The notes beneath the pieces are model-generated. The model did no database searches. It had not been told where the DNA came from and was given only the letters and a program-made list of their open reading frames with translations. From contig OY743171.1 in NCBI GenBank assembly GCA_963555705.1, positions 27,832,852-27,896,851 of the forward strand: a stretch of 64,000 bases of DNA, read 5' to 3'. This document shows positions 36,963 to 50,592 of this stretch, one piece after another. The first letter of the stretch is position 1. Each line of letters starts with the position of its first letter. The translations under genes were made by a program, and so were the position numbers. The stretch is from Ligustrum vulgare (lineage: Eukaryota > Streptophyta > Magnoliopsida > Lamiales > Oleaceae).

Positions 36963-39737
36963 CTCCCTTTTCAGGAATGATTTTGGGACTTCCACTGTTC
37001 TCTCCAATACACTTTGAACAATTGAAATAGTTCATTGGTAGAATAAGCTATGATAAAAACACCGAGAGAATGCACTACTTAGAAAAAGTACAACTACGTG
37101 AATAATGCACTACTTAATAAAAGTACAACCACGTGAAGAAAGACATTATTCAAACCACACAAGAGTTTTCAAAACGTATCAAATGGGAATTATATAAGAA
37201 ATGATATGTGGGAAGAAGGATGGAGTCAAAATTATGGTCGAAGACAGTCACCAAGGGATGCAATTTGAAATTGAAAACCCGCAAGTCTTGTGAATCAATT
37301 TTTTTTCAATTAGAAATTGAGACTATTTTTTTTAGTATAATAAACCCTTAGGATTGGGAACTCCCTTTTCAGGAATGACTTTGGGACTTCCACTGTTCTC
37401 TCCAATACACTTTGAACAATTGAAATGGTTCATTGGTAGAAGCTATGATAAAAACACCGAGAGAATGCACTTCTTAGAAAAAGTACAACTACGTGAATAA
37501 TGCACTACTTAATAAAAGTACAACCACGTGAAGAAAGACATTATTCAAACCACACAAGAGTTTTCAAAACGTGTCAAATGGGAATTATATAAGAAATGAT
37601 ATGTGGGAAGAAGGATGGAGTCAAAATTATGGTCGAAGACAGTCACCAAGGGATGCAATTTGAAATTGAAAACCCGCAAGTATTGTGAATAAATTTTTTT
37701 TCAATTAGAAATTGAGACTATTTTTTTTAGTATAATAAACCCTTAGGATTGGGAACTCCCTTTTCAGGAATAATTTTGGGACTTCCACTGTTCTCTCCAA
37801 TACACTTGGGACAATTGAAATGGTCCACTGGTAGAATAAGCTATGATAAAAACACCGAGAGAATGCACTACTTAGAAAAAGTACAACTACGTGAAGAAAG
37901 ACATTATTCATACCAGACAAGACTGCAAGAATATGTTAAAAATGGCATTATAAAAGTAATGATATGTGGGAAGAAGGTTGGAGGAAAAATTATGGTCGAC
38001 GAAGACCTAGGGACTCAATTTTTGAGTCAGATTTTTTAAGTTAGAGATTGAGACTCTTTTTTTGAGTAGAAACCCTTTGGATTTGGAATTCTGTTTTCAA
38101 GAATAGTTTTGGGGCTTTCAGTGTTCCTTTCAATGCAATTTAGACAATTGAAATCGTTCGTTGGTAGAATAAGCTATGATTAAGACACCAAGAGAATAAT
38201 GCACTACTTAATAAAAGTACAACGACGTGAAGAAAGACATTATTCAAACCACACAAGAGTTTTCAAAACGTGTCAAATGGGAATTATATAAGAAATGATA
38301 TGTGGGAAGAAGGATGGAGTCAAAATTATGGTCGAAGATGACTAAGGGATGCAATTTGAAATTGAAAATCCCCAAGTATTGTGAATCAATTTTTTTTTTC
38401 AATTAGAAATTGAGACTATTTTTTTTAGTATAATAAACCCTTAGGATTGGGAACTCCCTTTTCAGGAATGATTTTGGGACTTCCATTGTTCTCTCCAATA
38501 CACTTTGAACAATTGAAATGGTTCATTGGTAGAATAAGCTATGATAAAAACACCGAGAGAATGCACTACTTAGAAAAAGTACAACTACGTGAATAATGCA
38601 CTACTTAATAAAAGTACAACCACGTGAAGAAAGACATTATTCAAACCACACAAGAGTTTTCAAAACGTGTCAAATGGGAATTATATAAGAAATGATATGT
38701 GGGAAGAAGGATGGAGTGAAAATTATGGTCGAAGACAGTCACCAAGGGATGCAATTTGAAATTGAAAACCCGCAAGTATTGTGAATCAATTTTTTTTCAA
38801 TTAGAAATTGAGACTATTTTTTTTAGTATAATAAACCCTTAGGATTGGGAACTCCTTTTCAGGAATAATTTTGGGACTTCCACTGTTCTCTCCAATACAC
38901 NNNNNNNNNNNNNNNNNNNNNNNNNNNNNNNNNNNNNNNNNNNNNNNNNNNNNNNNNNNNNNNNNNNNNNNNNNNNNNNNNNNNNNNNNNNNNNNNNNNN
39001 NNNNNNNNNNNNNNNNNNNNNNNNNNNNNNNNNNNNNNNNNNNNNNNNNNNNNNNNNNNNNNNNNNNNNNNNNNNNNNNNNNNNNNNNNNNNNNNNNNNN
39101 TTTGGACAATTGAAATGGTTCATTGGTAGAATAAGCTATGATAAAAACACCGAGAGAATGCACTACTTAGAAAAAGTACAACTACGTGAAGAAAGACATT
39201 ATTCATACCAGAAAAGACCGCAGGAACATGTTAAAAATGGCATTATAAAAGAATTGATATGTGGGAAGAAGGTTGGAGGAAAAATTATGGTCGACGAAGA
39301 CCTGGGGACTCAATTTTTGAGTCAGATTTTTTAAGTTAGAGATTGAGACTCTTTTTTTGAGTAGAAACCCTTTGGATTTGGAATTCTGTTTTCCAGAATA
39401 GTTTTTGGGCTTTCAGTGTTCCTTTCAATGCAATTTAGACAATTGAAATCGTTCGGTAGTAGAATAATCTATGATTAAGACACCAAGAGAATAACGCACT
39501 AATTAATAAAAGTGCAACCACGTGAAGAAAGACATTATTCAAACCACACAAGAGTTTTCAAAACGTGTCAAAAGGGCATTATATAAGAAATGATATGTGG
39601 GAAGAAGGACGGAGTCAAAATTATGGTCTAAGACGACCAAGGGATGCAATTTGAAATTGAAAACCCGCAAGTACTGTGAATCAATTTTTTTTTCAATTAG
39701 AAATTGAAACTATTTTTTTTAGTATAATTTACCCTTA
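36962..39737 (+). repeat. Block S3-S4-T-S-V with an N gap
   Basis: Unit starts are S3-like 36962 (389 bp after the boundary deletion), S4 37351 (395 bp), T 37746, short 38444 and V 38842. It is the third copy of the S4-T block. The short unit at 38444 has CCATTGTTCTC and GGAGTGAAAATT, partly shared with the one at 41924. V holds the gap at 38901-39100 and reads CAGAAAAGACCGCAGG. Confidence 0.88.
38901..39100. other. 200-base assembly gap (N)
   Basis: There are exactly 200 Ns. The left flank ends CTCTCCAATACAC and the right flank begins TTTGGACAATTG, which are directly adjacent bases in other units. Without the Ns, the unit 38842-39737 is 696 bp, the normal length. The Ns therefore look added between adjoining bases rather than substituted for 200 real bases. 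The alternative is that a whole number of units is missing. Confidence 0.95.
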
Positions 39738-42322
39738 GGATTTGGAACTCCCTTTTCAGGAATAATTTTGGGACTTCCACTGTTCTCTCCAATACACTTT
39801 GGACAATTGAAATGGTTCATTGGTAGAACAAGCAATGATAAAAACACCGAGAGAATGCACTACTTAGAAAAAGTACAACTACGTGAAGATAGACATTATT
39901 CGTACCAGACAAGACTGCAAGAACATGTTAAAAATGGCATTTTTAGAAATCATATGTGGGAAGAAGGTTGGAGGAAAAATTATGGTCGACGAAGACCTGG
40001 GGATGCAATTTTGAGTCAGATTTTTTAAGTTAGAGATTAAGACTCTTTTTTTTAGTAGAAACCCTTTGGATTTGGAATTCTGTTTTCAAGAACAGTTTTG
40101 GGGCTTTCAGTGTTCCTTTCAATGCAATTTAGACAATTGAAATCGTTCGTTGGTAGAATAAGCTATGATTAAGACACCAAGAGAATAATGCACTACTTAA
40201 TAAAAGTACAACCACGTGAAGAAAGACATTATTCAAACCACACAAGAGTTTTAAAAATGTGTCAAATGGGAATTATATAAGAAATGATATGTGGGAAGAA
40301 GGATGGAGTCAAAATTATGGTCGAAGACGACCAAGGGATGCAATTTGAAATTGAAAACCCGCAAGTATTGTGAATCAATTTTTTTTCAATTAGAAATTGA
40401 GACTATTTTTTTTAGTATAATAAACCCTTAGGATTGGGAACTCCCTTTTCAGGAATGATTTTGGTACTTCCACTGTTCTCTCCAATACACTTTGAACAAT
40501 TGAAATGGTTCATTGGTAGAATAAGCTATGATAAAAACACCGAGAGAATGCACTACTTAGAAAAAGTACAACTACGTGAATAATGCACTACTTAATAAAA
40601 GTACAACCACGTGAAGAAAGACATTATTCAAACCACACAAGAGTTTTCAAAACGTGTCAAATGGGAATTATATAAGAAATGATATGTGGGAAGAAGGATG
40701 GAGTCAAAATTATGGTCGAAGACAGTCACCAAGGGATGCAATTTGAAATTGAAAACCCGCAAGTATTGTGAATCAATTTTTTTTCAATTTGAAATTGAGA
40801 CTATTTTTTTTAGTATAATAAACCCTTAGGATTTGGAACACCCTTTTCAGTAATAATTTTGGGACTTCCACTATTCTCTCCAATACACTTGGGACAATTG
40901 AAATGGTCCACTGGTAGAATAAGCTATGATAAAAACACCGAGAGAATGCACTACTTAGAAAAAGTACAACTACGTGAAGAAAGACATTATTCATACCAGA
41001 CAAGACTGCAAGAATATGTTAAAAATGTCATTATAAAAGTAATGATATGTGGGAAGAAGGTTGGAGGAAAAATTATGGTCGACGAAGACCTGGGGACTCA
41101 ATTTTTGAGTCAGATTTTTTAAGTTAGAGATTGAGACTCTTTTTTTGAGTAGAAACCCTTTGGATTTGGAATTCTGTTTTCAAGAATAGTTTTGGGGCTT
41201 TCAGCGTTCCTTTCAATGCAATTTAGACAATTGAAATCGTTCGTTGGTAGAATAAGCTATGATTAAGACACCAAGAGAATAATGCACTACTTAATAAAAG
41301 TACAACGACGTGAAGAAAGACATTATTCAAATCACACAAGAGTTTTCAAAACGTGTCAAATGGGAATTATATAAGAAATGATATGTGGGAATAAGGATGG
41401 AGTCAAAATTATGGTCGAAGATGACCAAGGGATGCAATTTGAAATTGAAAACCCCCAAGTATTGTGAATCAATTTTTTTTCAATTAGAAATTGAGACTAT
41501 TTTTTTTAGTATAATAAACCCTTAGGATTGGGAACTCCCTTTTCAGGAATGATTTTGGGACTTCCACTATTCTCTCCAATACACTTTGGACAATTGAAAT
41601 GGTTCATTGGTAGAATAAGTTATGATAAAAACACCGAGAGAATGCACTACTTAGAAAAAGTACAACTACGTGAATAATGCACTACTTAATAAAAGTACAA
41701 CCACGTGAAGAAAGACATTATTCAAACCACACAAGAGTTTTCAAAACGTGTCAAATGGGAATTATATAAGAAATGATATGTGGGAAGAAGGATGGAGTCA
41801 AAATTATGGTCGAAGATGACCAAGGGATGCAATTTGAAATTGAAAACCCCCAAGTATTGTGAATCAATTTTTTTTTTTTCAATTAGAAATTGAGACTATT
41901 TTTTTTAGTATAATAAACCCTTAGGATTGGGAACTCCCTTTTCAGGAATGATTTTGGGACTTCCATTGTTCTCTCCAATACACTTTGAACAATTGAAATG
42001 GTTCATTGGTAGAATAAACTATGATAAAAATACCGAGAGAATGCACTACTCAGAAAAAGTACAACTACGTGAATAATGCACTACTTAATAAAAGTACAAC
42101 CACGTGAAGAAAGACATTATTCAAACCACACAAGAGTTTTCAAAACGTGTCAAATGGGAATTATATAAGAAATGATATGTGGGAAGAAGGATGGAGTGCA
42201 AATTATGGTCGAAGACAGTCACCAAGGGATGCAATTTGAAATTGAAAACCCGCAAGTATTGTGAATCAATTTTTTTTCAATTAGAAATTGAGACTATTTT
42301 TTTTTAGTATAATAAACCCTTA
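39738..42322 (+). repeat. Transition block K/M-like, short, T, short, short
   Basis: Unit starts are 695-family 39738 (GGGACTTCC with CATATGTGGG), short 40431, T 40829, short 41525 (399 bp) and short 41924 (399 bp). Private changes are unusually dense, for example at 39890, 39951, 40465, 40840, 40851, 40873, 41028, 41569, 41620, 42018, 42031, 42051 and 42198. This is the last 695-family unit in the window; only 698-family long units follow. Confidence 0.88.
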
Positions 42323-43018
42323 GGATTGGGAACTCCCTTTTCAGGAATAATTTTGGGACTTCCACTGTTCTCTCCAATACACTTGGGACAATTGAAATGG
42401 TCCACTGGTAGAATAAGCTATGATAAAAACACCGAGAGAATTAACTACTTAGAAAAAGTACAACTACGTGAAGAAAGACATTATTCATACCAGACAAGAC
42501 TGCAAGAACATGTTAAAAATGGCATTATAAAAGAAATGATATGTGGGAAGAAGGTTGGAGGAAAAATTATGGTCGACGAAGACCTGGGGACTCAATTTTT
42601 GAGTCAGATTTTTTAAGTTAGAGATTGAGACTCTTTTTTTGAGTAGAAACCCTTTGGATTTGGAATTCTGTTTTCAAGAATAGTTTTGGGGCTTTCAGTG
42701 TTCCTTTCAATGCAATTTAGACAATTGAAATCGTTCGTTGGTAGAATAAGCTATGATTAAGACACCAAGAGAATAATGCACTACTTAATAAAAGTACAAC
42801 GACGTGAAGAAAGACATTATTCAAACCACACAAGAGTTTTAAAAATGTGTCAAATGGGAATTATATAAGAAATGATATGTGGGAAGAAGGATGGAGTCAA
42901 AATTATGGTCGAAGACGACCAAGGGATGCAATTTGAAATTGAAAACCCGCAAGTATTGTGAATCAATTTTTTTTCAATTAGAAATTGAGACTATTTTTTT
43001 TAGTATAATAAACCCTTA
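42323..43018 (+). repeat. First domain 2 long unit (c-type)
   Basis: It is 696 bp. H1 has GGTCCACTGG with GAGAGAATTAACTAC, the marker of c units. H2 has GTTTTAAAAATGTGTC and CGAAGACGACC, as in domain 1 K units. It is thus a link between the two domains. Confidence 0.87.
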
Positions 43019-45908
43019 GGATTGGGAACTCCCTTTTCAGGAATGATTTTGGGACTTCCACTGTTCTCTCCAATACACTTGGGACAATTCAAATGGTCCA
43101 CTGGTAGAATAAGCTATGATAAAAACACCGAGAGAATTAACTACTTAGAAAAAGTACAACTACGTGAAGAAAGACATTATTCATACCAGACAAGACTGCA
43201 AGAACATGTTAAAAATGGCATTATAAAAGAAATGATATGTGGGAAGAAGGTTGGAGGAAAAATTATGGTCGACGAAGACCTGGGGACTCAATTTTTGAGT
43301 CAGATTTTTTAAGTTAGAGATTGAGACTCTTTTTTTGAGTAGAAACCCTTTGGATTTGGAATTCTGTTTTCAAGAATAGTTTTGGGGCTTTCAGTGTTCC
43401 TTTCAATGCAATTTAGACAATTGAAATCGTTCGTTGGTAGAATAAGCTATGATTAAGACACCAAGAGAATAATGCACTACTTAATAAAAGTACAACGACG
43501 TGAAGAAAGACATTATTCAAACCACACAAGAGTTTTCAAAACGTGTCAAATGGGAATTATATAAGAAATGATATGTGGGAAGAAGGATGGAGTCAAAATT
43601 ATGGTCGAAGATGACCAAGGGATGCAATTTGAAATTGAAAACCCCCAAGTGTTGTGAATCAATTTTTTTTTTCAATTAGAAATTGAGACTATTTTTTTTA
43701 GTATAATAAACCCTTAGGATTGGGAACTCCCTTTTCGGGAATGATTTTGGGACTTCCACTGTTCTCTCCAATACACTTTGAACAATTGAAATAGTTCATT
43801 GGTAGAATAAGCTATGATAAAAACACCGAGAGAATGCACTACTTAGAAAAAGTACAACTACGTGAATAATGCACTACTTAATAAAAGTACAACGACGTGA
43901 AGAAAGACATTATTCAAACCACACAAGAGTTTTCAAAACGTGTCAAATGGGAATTATATAAGAAATGATATGTTTGAAGAAGGATGGAGTCAAAATTATG
44001 GTCGAAGACAGTCACCAAGGGATGCAATTTGAAATTGAAAACCCGCAAGTATTGTGAATCAATTTTTTTTCAATTAGAAATTGAGACTATTTTTTTTAGT
44101 ATAATAAACCCTTAGGATTGGGAACTCCCTTTTCAGGAATGATTTTGGGACTTCCACTGTTCTCTCCAATACACTTTGAACAATTGAAATAGTTCATTGG
44201 TAGAATAAGCTATGATAAAAACACCGAGAGAATGCACTACTTAGAAAAAGTACAACTACGTGAATAATGCACTACTTAATAAAGTACAACCACGTGAAGA
44301 AAGACATTATTCAAACCACACAAGAGTTTTCAAAACGTGTCAAATGGGAATTATATAAGAAATGATATGTGGGAAGAAGGATGGAGTCAAAATTATGGTC
44401 GAAGACAGTCACCAAGGGATGCAATTTGAAATTGAAAACCCGCAAGTATTGTGAATCAATTTTTTTTCAATTAGAAATTGAGACTATTTTTTTTAGTATA
44501 ATAAACCCTTAGGATTGGGAACTCCCTTTTCAGGAATAATTTTGGGACTTCCACTGTTCTCTCCAATACACTTGGGACAATTGAAATGGTCCATTGGTAG
44601 AATAAGCTATGATAAAAACACCGAAAGAATGCACTACTTAGAAAAAGTACAACTACGTGAAGAAAGACATTATTCATACCAGACAAGACTGCAAGAACAT
44701 GTTAAAAATGGCATTATAAAAGAAATGATATGTGGGAAGAAGGTTGGAGGAAAAATTATGGTCGACGAAGACCTGGGGACTCAATTTTTGAGTCAGATTT
44801 TTTAAGTTAGAGATTGAGACTCTTTTTTTGAGTAGAAACCCTTTGGATTTGGAATTCTGTTTTCAAGAACAGTTTTGGGACTTTCAGTGTTCCTTTCAAT
44901 GCAATTTAGACAATTGAAATCGTTCGTTGGTAGAATAAGCTATGATTAAGACACCAAGAGAATAATGCACTACTTAATAAAAGTACAACCACGTGAAGAA
45001 AGACATTATTCAAACCACACAAGAGTTTTCAAAACGTGTCAAAAGGGCATTGTATAAGAAATGATATGTGGGAAGAGAAGGATAGAGTCAAAATTATGGT
45101 CGAAGACGACCAAGGGATGCAATTTGAAATTGAAAACCCGCAAGTATTGTGAATCAATTTTTTTTCAATTAGAAATTGAGACTATTTTTTTTAGTATAAT
45201 AAACCCTTAGGATTGGGAACTCCCTTTTCAGGAATAATTTTGGGACTTCCACTGTTCTCTCCAATACACTTGGGACAATTGAAATGGTCCACTGGTAGAA
45301 TAAGCTATGATAAAAACACCGAGAGAATTAACTACTTAGAAAAAGTACAACTACGTGAAGAAAGACATTATTCATACCAGACAAGACTGCAAGAACATGT
45401 TAAAAATGGCATTATAAAAGAAATGATATGTGGGAAGAAGGTTGGAGGAAAAATTATGGTCGACGAAGACCTGGGGACTCAATTTTTGAGTCAGATTTTT
45501 TAAGTTAGAGATTGAGACTCTTTTTTTGAGTAGAAACCCTTTGGATTTGGAATTCTGTTTTCAAGAATAGTTTTGGGGCTTTCAGTGTTCCTTTCAATGC
45601 AATTTAGACAATTGAAATCGTTCGTTGGTAGAATAAGCTATGATTAAGACACCAAGAGAATAATGCACTACTTAATAAAAGTACAACCACGTGAAGAAAG
45701 ACATTATTCAAACCACACAAGAGTTTTCAAAACGTGTCAAATGGGAATTATATAAGAAATGATATGTTTGAAGAAGGATGGAGTCAAAATTATGGTCGAA
45801 GACAGTCACCAAGGGATGCAATTTGAAATTGAAAACCCGCAAGTATTGTGAATCAATTTTTTTTCAATTAGAAATTGAGACTATTTTTTTTAGTATAATA
45901 AACCCTTA
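43019..45908 (+). repeat. 2890-bp five-unit block, copy 1: c*-a1-a-b-c
   Basis: Unit starts are c* 43019 (GGAATGATTTTGGG, ACAATTCAAATGG), a1 43717 (TTTTCGGGAATG), a 44115 (397 bp, TTAATAAAGTAC), b 44512 and c 45210. b ends with AAAAGGGCATTGTATAAG and GGGAAGAGAAGGATAGAG. c ends with GATATGTTTGAAG and CAGTCACC. Confidence 0.92.
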
Positions 45909-48798
45909 GGATTGGGAACTCCCTTTTCAGGAATGATTTTGGGACTTCCACTGTTCTCTCCAATACACTTGGGACAATTCAAATGGTCCACTGGTAGAAT
46001 AAGCTATGATAAAAACACCGAGAGAATTAACTACTTAGAAAAAGTACAACTACGTGAAGAAAGACATTATTCATACCAGACAAGACTGCAAGAACATGTT
46101 AAAAATGGCATTATAAAAGAAATGATATGTGGGAAGAAGGTTGGAGGAAAAATTATGGTCGACGAAGACCTGGGGACTCAATTTTTGAGTCAGATTTTTT
46201 AAGTTAGAGATTGAGACTCTTTTTTTGAGTAGAAACCCTTTGGATTTGGAATTCTGTTTTCAAGAATAGTTTTGGGGCTTTCAGTGTTCCTTTCAATGCA
46301 ATTTAGACAATTGAAATCGTTCGTTGGTAGAATAAGCTATGATTAAGACACCAAGAGAATAATGCACTACTTAATAAAAGTACAACGACGTGAAGAAAGA
46401 CATTATTCAAACCACACAAGAGTTTTCAAAACGTGTCAAATGGGAATTATATAAGAAATGATATGTGGGAAGAAGGATGGAGTCAAAATTATGGTCGAAG
46501 ATGACCAAGGGATGCAATTTGAAATTGAAAACCCCCAAGTGTTGTGAATCAATTTTTTTTTTCAATTAGAAATTGAGACTATTTTTTTTAGTATAATAAA
46601 CCCTTAGGATTGGGAACTCCCTTTTCGGGAATGATTTTGGGACTTCCACTGTTCTCTCCAATACACTTTGAACAATTGAAATAGTTCATTGGTAGAATAA
46701 GCTATGATAAAAACACCGAGAGAATGCACTACTTAGAAAAAGTACAACTACGTGAATAATGCACTACTTAATAAAAGTACAACGACGTGAAGAAAGACAT
46801 TATTCAAACCACACAAGAGTTTTCAAAACGTGTCAAATGGGAATTATATAAGAAATGATATGTTTGAAGAAGGATGGAGTCAAAATTATGGTCGAAGACA
46901 GTCACCAAGGGATGCAATTTGAAATTGAAAACCCGCAAGTATTGTGAATCAATTTTTTTTCAATTAGAAATTGAGACTATTTTTTTTAGTATAATAAACC
47001 CTTAGGATTGGGAACTCCCTTTTCAGGAATGATTTTGGGACTTCCACTGTTCTCTCCAATACACTTTGAACAATTGAAATAGTTCATTGGTAGAATAAGC
47101 TATGATAAAAACACCGAGAGAATGCACTACTTAGAAAAAGTACAACTACGTGAATAATGCACTACTTAATAAAGTACAACCACGTGAAGAAAGACATTAT
47201 TCAAACCACACAAGAGTTTTCAAAACGTGTCAAATGGGAATTATATAAGAAATGATATGTGGGAAGAAGGATGGAGTCAAAATTATGGTCGAAGACAGTC
47301 ACCAAGGGATGCAATTTGAAATTGAAAACCCGCAAGTATTGTGAATCAATTTTTTTTCAATTAGAAATTGAGACTATTTTTTTTAGTATAATAAACCCTT
47401 AGGATTGGGAACTCCCTTTTCAGGAATAATTTTGGGACTTCCACTGTTCTCTCCAATACACTTGGGACAATTGAAATGGTCCATTGGTAGAATAAGCTAT
47501 GATAAAAACACCGAAAGAATGCACTACTTAGAAAAAGTACAACTACGTGAAGAAAGACATTATTCATACCAGACAAGACTGCAAGAACATGTTAAAAATG
47601 GCATTATAAAAGAAATGATATGTGGGAAGAAGGTTGGAGGAAAAATTATGGTCGACGAAGACCTGGGGACTCAATTTTTGAGTCAGATTTTTTAAGTTAG
47701 AGATTGAGACTCTTTTTTTGAGTAGAAACCCTTTGGATTTGGAATTCTGTTTTCAAGAACAGTTTTGGGACTTTCAGTGTTCCTTTCAATGCAATTTAGA
47801 CAATTGAAATCGTTCGTTGGTAGAATAAGCTATGATTAAGACACCAAGAGAATAATGCACTACTTAATAAAAGTACAACCACGTGAAGAAAGACATTATT
47901 CAAACCACACAAGAGTTTTCAAAACGTGTCAAAAGGGCATTGTATAAGAAATGATATGTGGGAAGAGAAGGATAGAGTCAAAATTATGGTCGAAGACGAC
48001 CAAGGGATGCAATTTGAAATTGAAAACCCGCAAGTATTGTGAATCAATTTTTTTTCAATTAGAAATTGAGACTATTTTTTTTAGTATAATAAACCCTTAG
48101 GATTGGGAACTCCCTTTTCAGGAATAATTTTGGGACTTCCACTGTTCTCTCCAATACACTTGGGACAATTGAAATGGTCCACTGGTAGAATAAGCTATGA
48201 TAAAAACACCGAGAGAATTAACTACTTAGAAAAAGTACAACTACGTGAAGAAAGACATTATTCATACCAGACAAGACTGCAAGAACATGTTAAAAATGGC
48301 ATTATAAAAGAAATGATATGTGGGAAGAAGGTTGGAGGAAAAATTATGGTCGACGAAGACCTGGGGACTCAATTTTTGAGTCAGATTTTTTAAGTTAGAG
48401 ATTGAGACTCTTTTTTTGAGTAGAAACCCTTTGGATTTGGAATTCTGTTTTCAAGAATAGTTTTGGGGCTTTCAGTGTTCCTTTCAATGCAATTTAGACA
48501 ATTGAAATCGTTCGTTGGTAGAATAAGCTATGATTAAGACACCAAGAGAATAATGCACTACTTAATAAAAGTACAACGACGTGAAGAAAGACATTATTCA
48601 AACCACACAAGAGTTTTCAAAACGTGTCAAATGGGAATTATATAAGAAATGATATGTTTGAAGAAGGATGGAGTCAAAATTATGGTCGAAGACAGTCACC
48701 AAGGGATGCAATTTGAAATTGAAAACCCGCAAGTATTGTGAATCAATTTTTTTTCAATTAGAAATTGAGACTATTTTTTTTAGTATAATAAACCCTTA
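45909..48798 (+). repeat. 2890-bp five-unit block, copy 2: c*-a1-a-b-c
   Basis: Unit starts are c* 45909, a1 46607, a 47005, b 47402 and c 48100, each exactly 2890 bp after its counterpart. All private markers of copy 1 (ACAATTCAAATGG, TTTTCGGGAATG, TTTTGGGACTTTCAG in b) are present. One visible difference is CAACCACG in the c unit of copy 1 and CAACGACG here. Confidence 0.93.
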
Positions 48799-50592
48799 GG
48801 ATTGGGAACTCCCTTTTCAGGAATGATTTTGGGACTTCCACTGTTCTCTCCAATACACTTTGAACAATTGAAATAGTTCATTGGTAGAATAAGCTATGAT
48901 AAAAACACCGAGAGAATGCACTACTTAGAAAAAGTACAACTACGTGAATAATGCACTACTTAATAAAGTACAACCACGTGAAGAAAGACATTATTCAAAC
49001 CACACAAGAGTTTTCAAAACGTGTCAAATGGGAATTATATAAGAAATGATATGTGGGAAGAAGGATGGAGTCAAAATTATGGTCGAAGACAGTCACCAAG
49101 GGATGCAATTTGAAATTGAAAACCCGCAAGTATTGTGAATCAATTTTTTTTCAATTAGAAATTGAGACTATTTTTTTTAGTATAATAAACCCTTAGGATT
49201 GGGAACTCCCTTTTCAGGAATAATTTTGGGACTTCCACTGTTCTCTCCAATACACTTGGGACAATTGAAATGGTCCATTGGTAGAATAAGCTATGATAAA
49301 AACACCGAAAGAATGCACTACTTAGAAAAAGTACAACTACGTGAAGAAAGACATTATTCATACCAGACAAGACTGCAAGAACATGTTAAAAATGGCATTA
49401 TAAAAGAAATGATATGTGGGAAGAAGGTTGGAGGAAAAATTATGGTCGACGAAGACCTGGGGACTCAATTTTTGAGTCAGATTTTTTAAGTTAGAGATTG
49501 AGACTCTTTTTTTGAGTAGAAACCCTTTGGATTTGGAATTCTGTTTTCAAGAACAGTTTTGGGACTTTCAGTGTTCCTTTCAATGCAATTTAGACAATTG
49601 AAATCGTTCGTTGGTAGAATAAGCTATGATTAAGACACCAAGAGAATAATGCACTACTTAATAAAAGTACAACCACGTGAAGAAAGACATTATTCAAACC
49701 ACACAAGAGTTTTCAAAACGTGTCAAAAGGGCATTGTATAAGAAATGATATGTGGGAAGAGAAGGATAGAGTCAAAATTATGGTCGAAGACGACCAAGGG
49801 ATGCAATTTGAAATTGAAAACCCGCAAGTATTGTGAATCAATTTTTTTTCAATTAGAAATTGAGACTATTTTTTTTAGTATAATAAACCCTTAGGATTGG
49901 GAACTCCCTTTTCAGGAATAATTTTGGGACTTCCACTGTTCTCTCCAATACACTTGGGACAATTGAAATGGTCCACTGGTAGAATAAGCTATGATAAAAA
50001 CACCGAGAGAATTAACTACTTAGAAAAAGTACAACTACGTGAAGAAAGACATTATTCATACCAGACAAGACTGCAAGAACATGTTAAAAATGGCATTATA
50101 AAAGAAATGATATGTGGGAAGAAGGTTGGAGGAAAAATTATGGTCGACGAAGACCTGGGGACTCAATTTTTGAGTCAGATTTTTTAAGTTAGAGATTGAG
50201 ACTCTTTTTTTGAGTAGAAACCCTTTGGATTTGGAATTCTGTTTTCAAGAATAGTTTTGGGGCTTTCAGTGTTCCTTTCAATGCAATTTAGACAATTGAA
50301 ATCGTTCGTTGGTAGAATAAGCTATGATTAAGACACCAAGAGAATAATGCACTACTTAATAAAAGTACAACGACGTGAAGAAAGACATTATTCAAACCAC
50401 ACAAGAGTTTTCAAAACGTGTCAAATGGGAATTATATAAGAAATGATATGTTTGAAGAAGGATGGAGTCAAAATTATGGTCGAAGACAGTCACCAAGGGA
50501 TGCAATTTGAAATTGAAAACCCGCAAGTATTGTGAATCAATTTTTTTTCAATTAGAAATTGAGACTATTTTTTTTAGTATAATAAACCCTTA
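48799..50592 (+). repeat. Domain 2 HOR copy a-b-c (reference)
   Basis: Unit starts are a 48799 (397 bp), b 49196 (698 bp) and c 49894 (699 bp), in total 1794 bp. a has TTTGAACAATTGAAATAG and TTAATAAAGTAC. b has GGTCCATTGG and CGAAAGAATGC. c has GGTCCACTGG and GAGAGAATTAAC. b still has TTTTGGGACTTTCAG, as in the two 2890-bp blocks. Confidence 0.94.

Noticed and set aside
38801..39163. Longer open frames on both strands running through the N gap
   Set aside because: They exist only because Ns are read as unknown residues.
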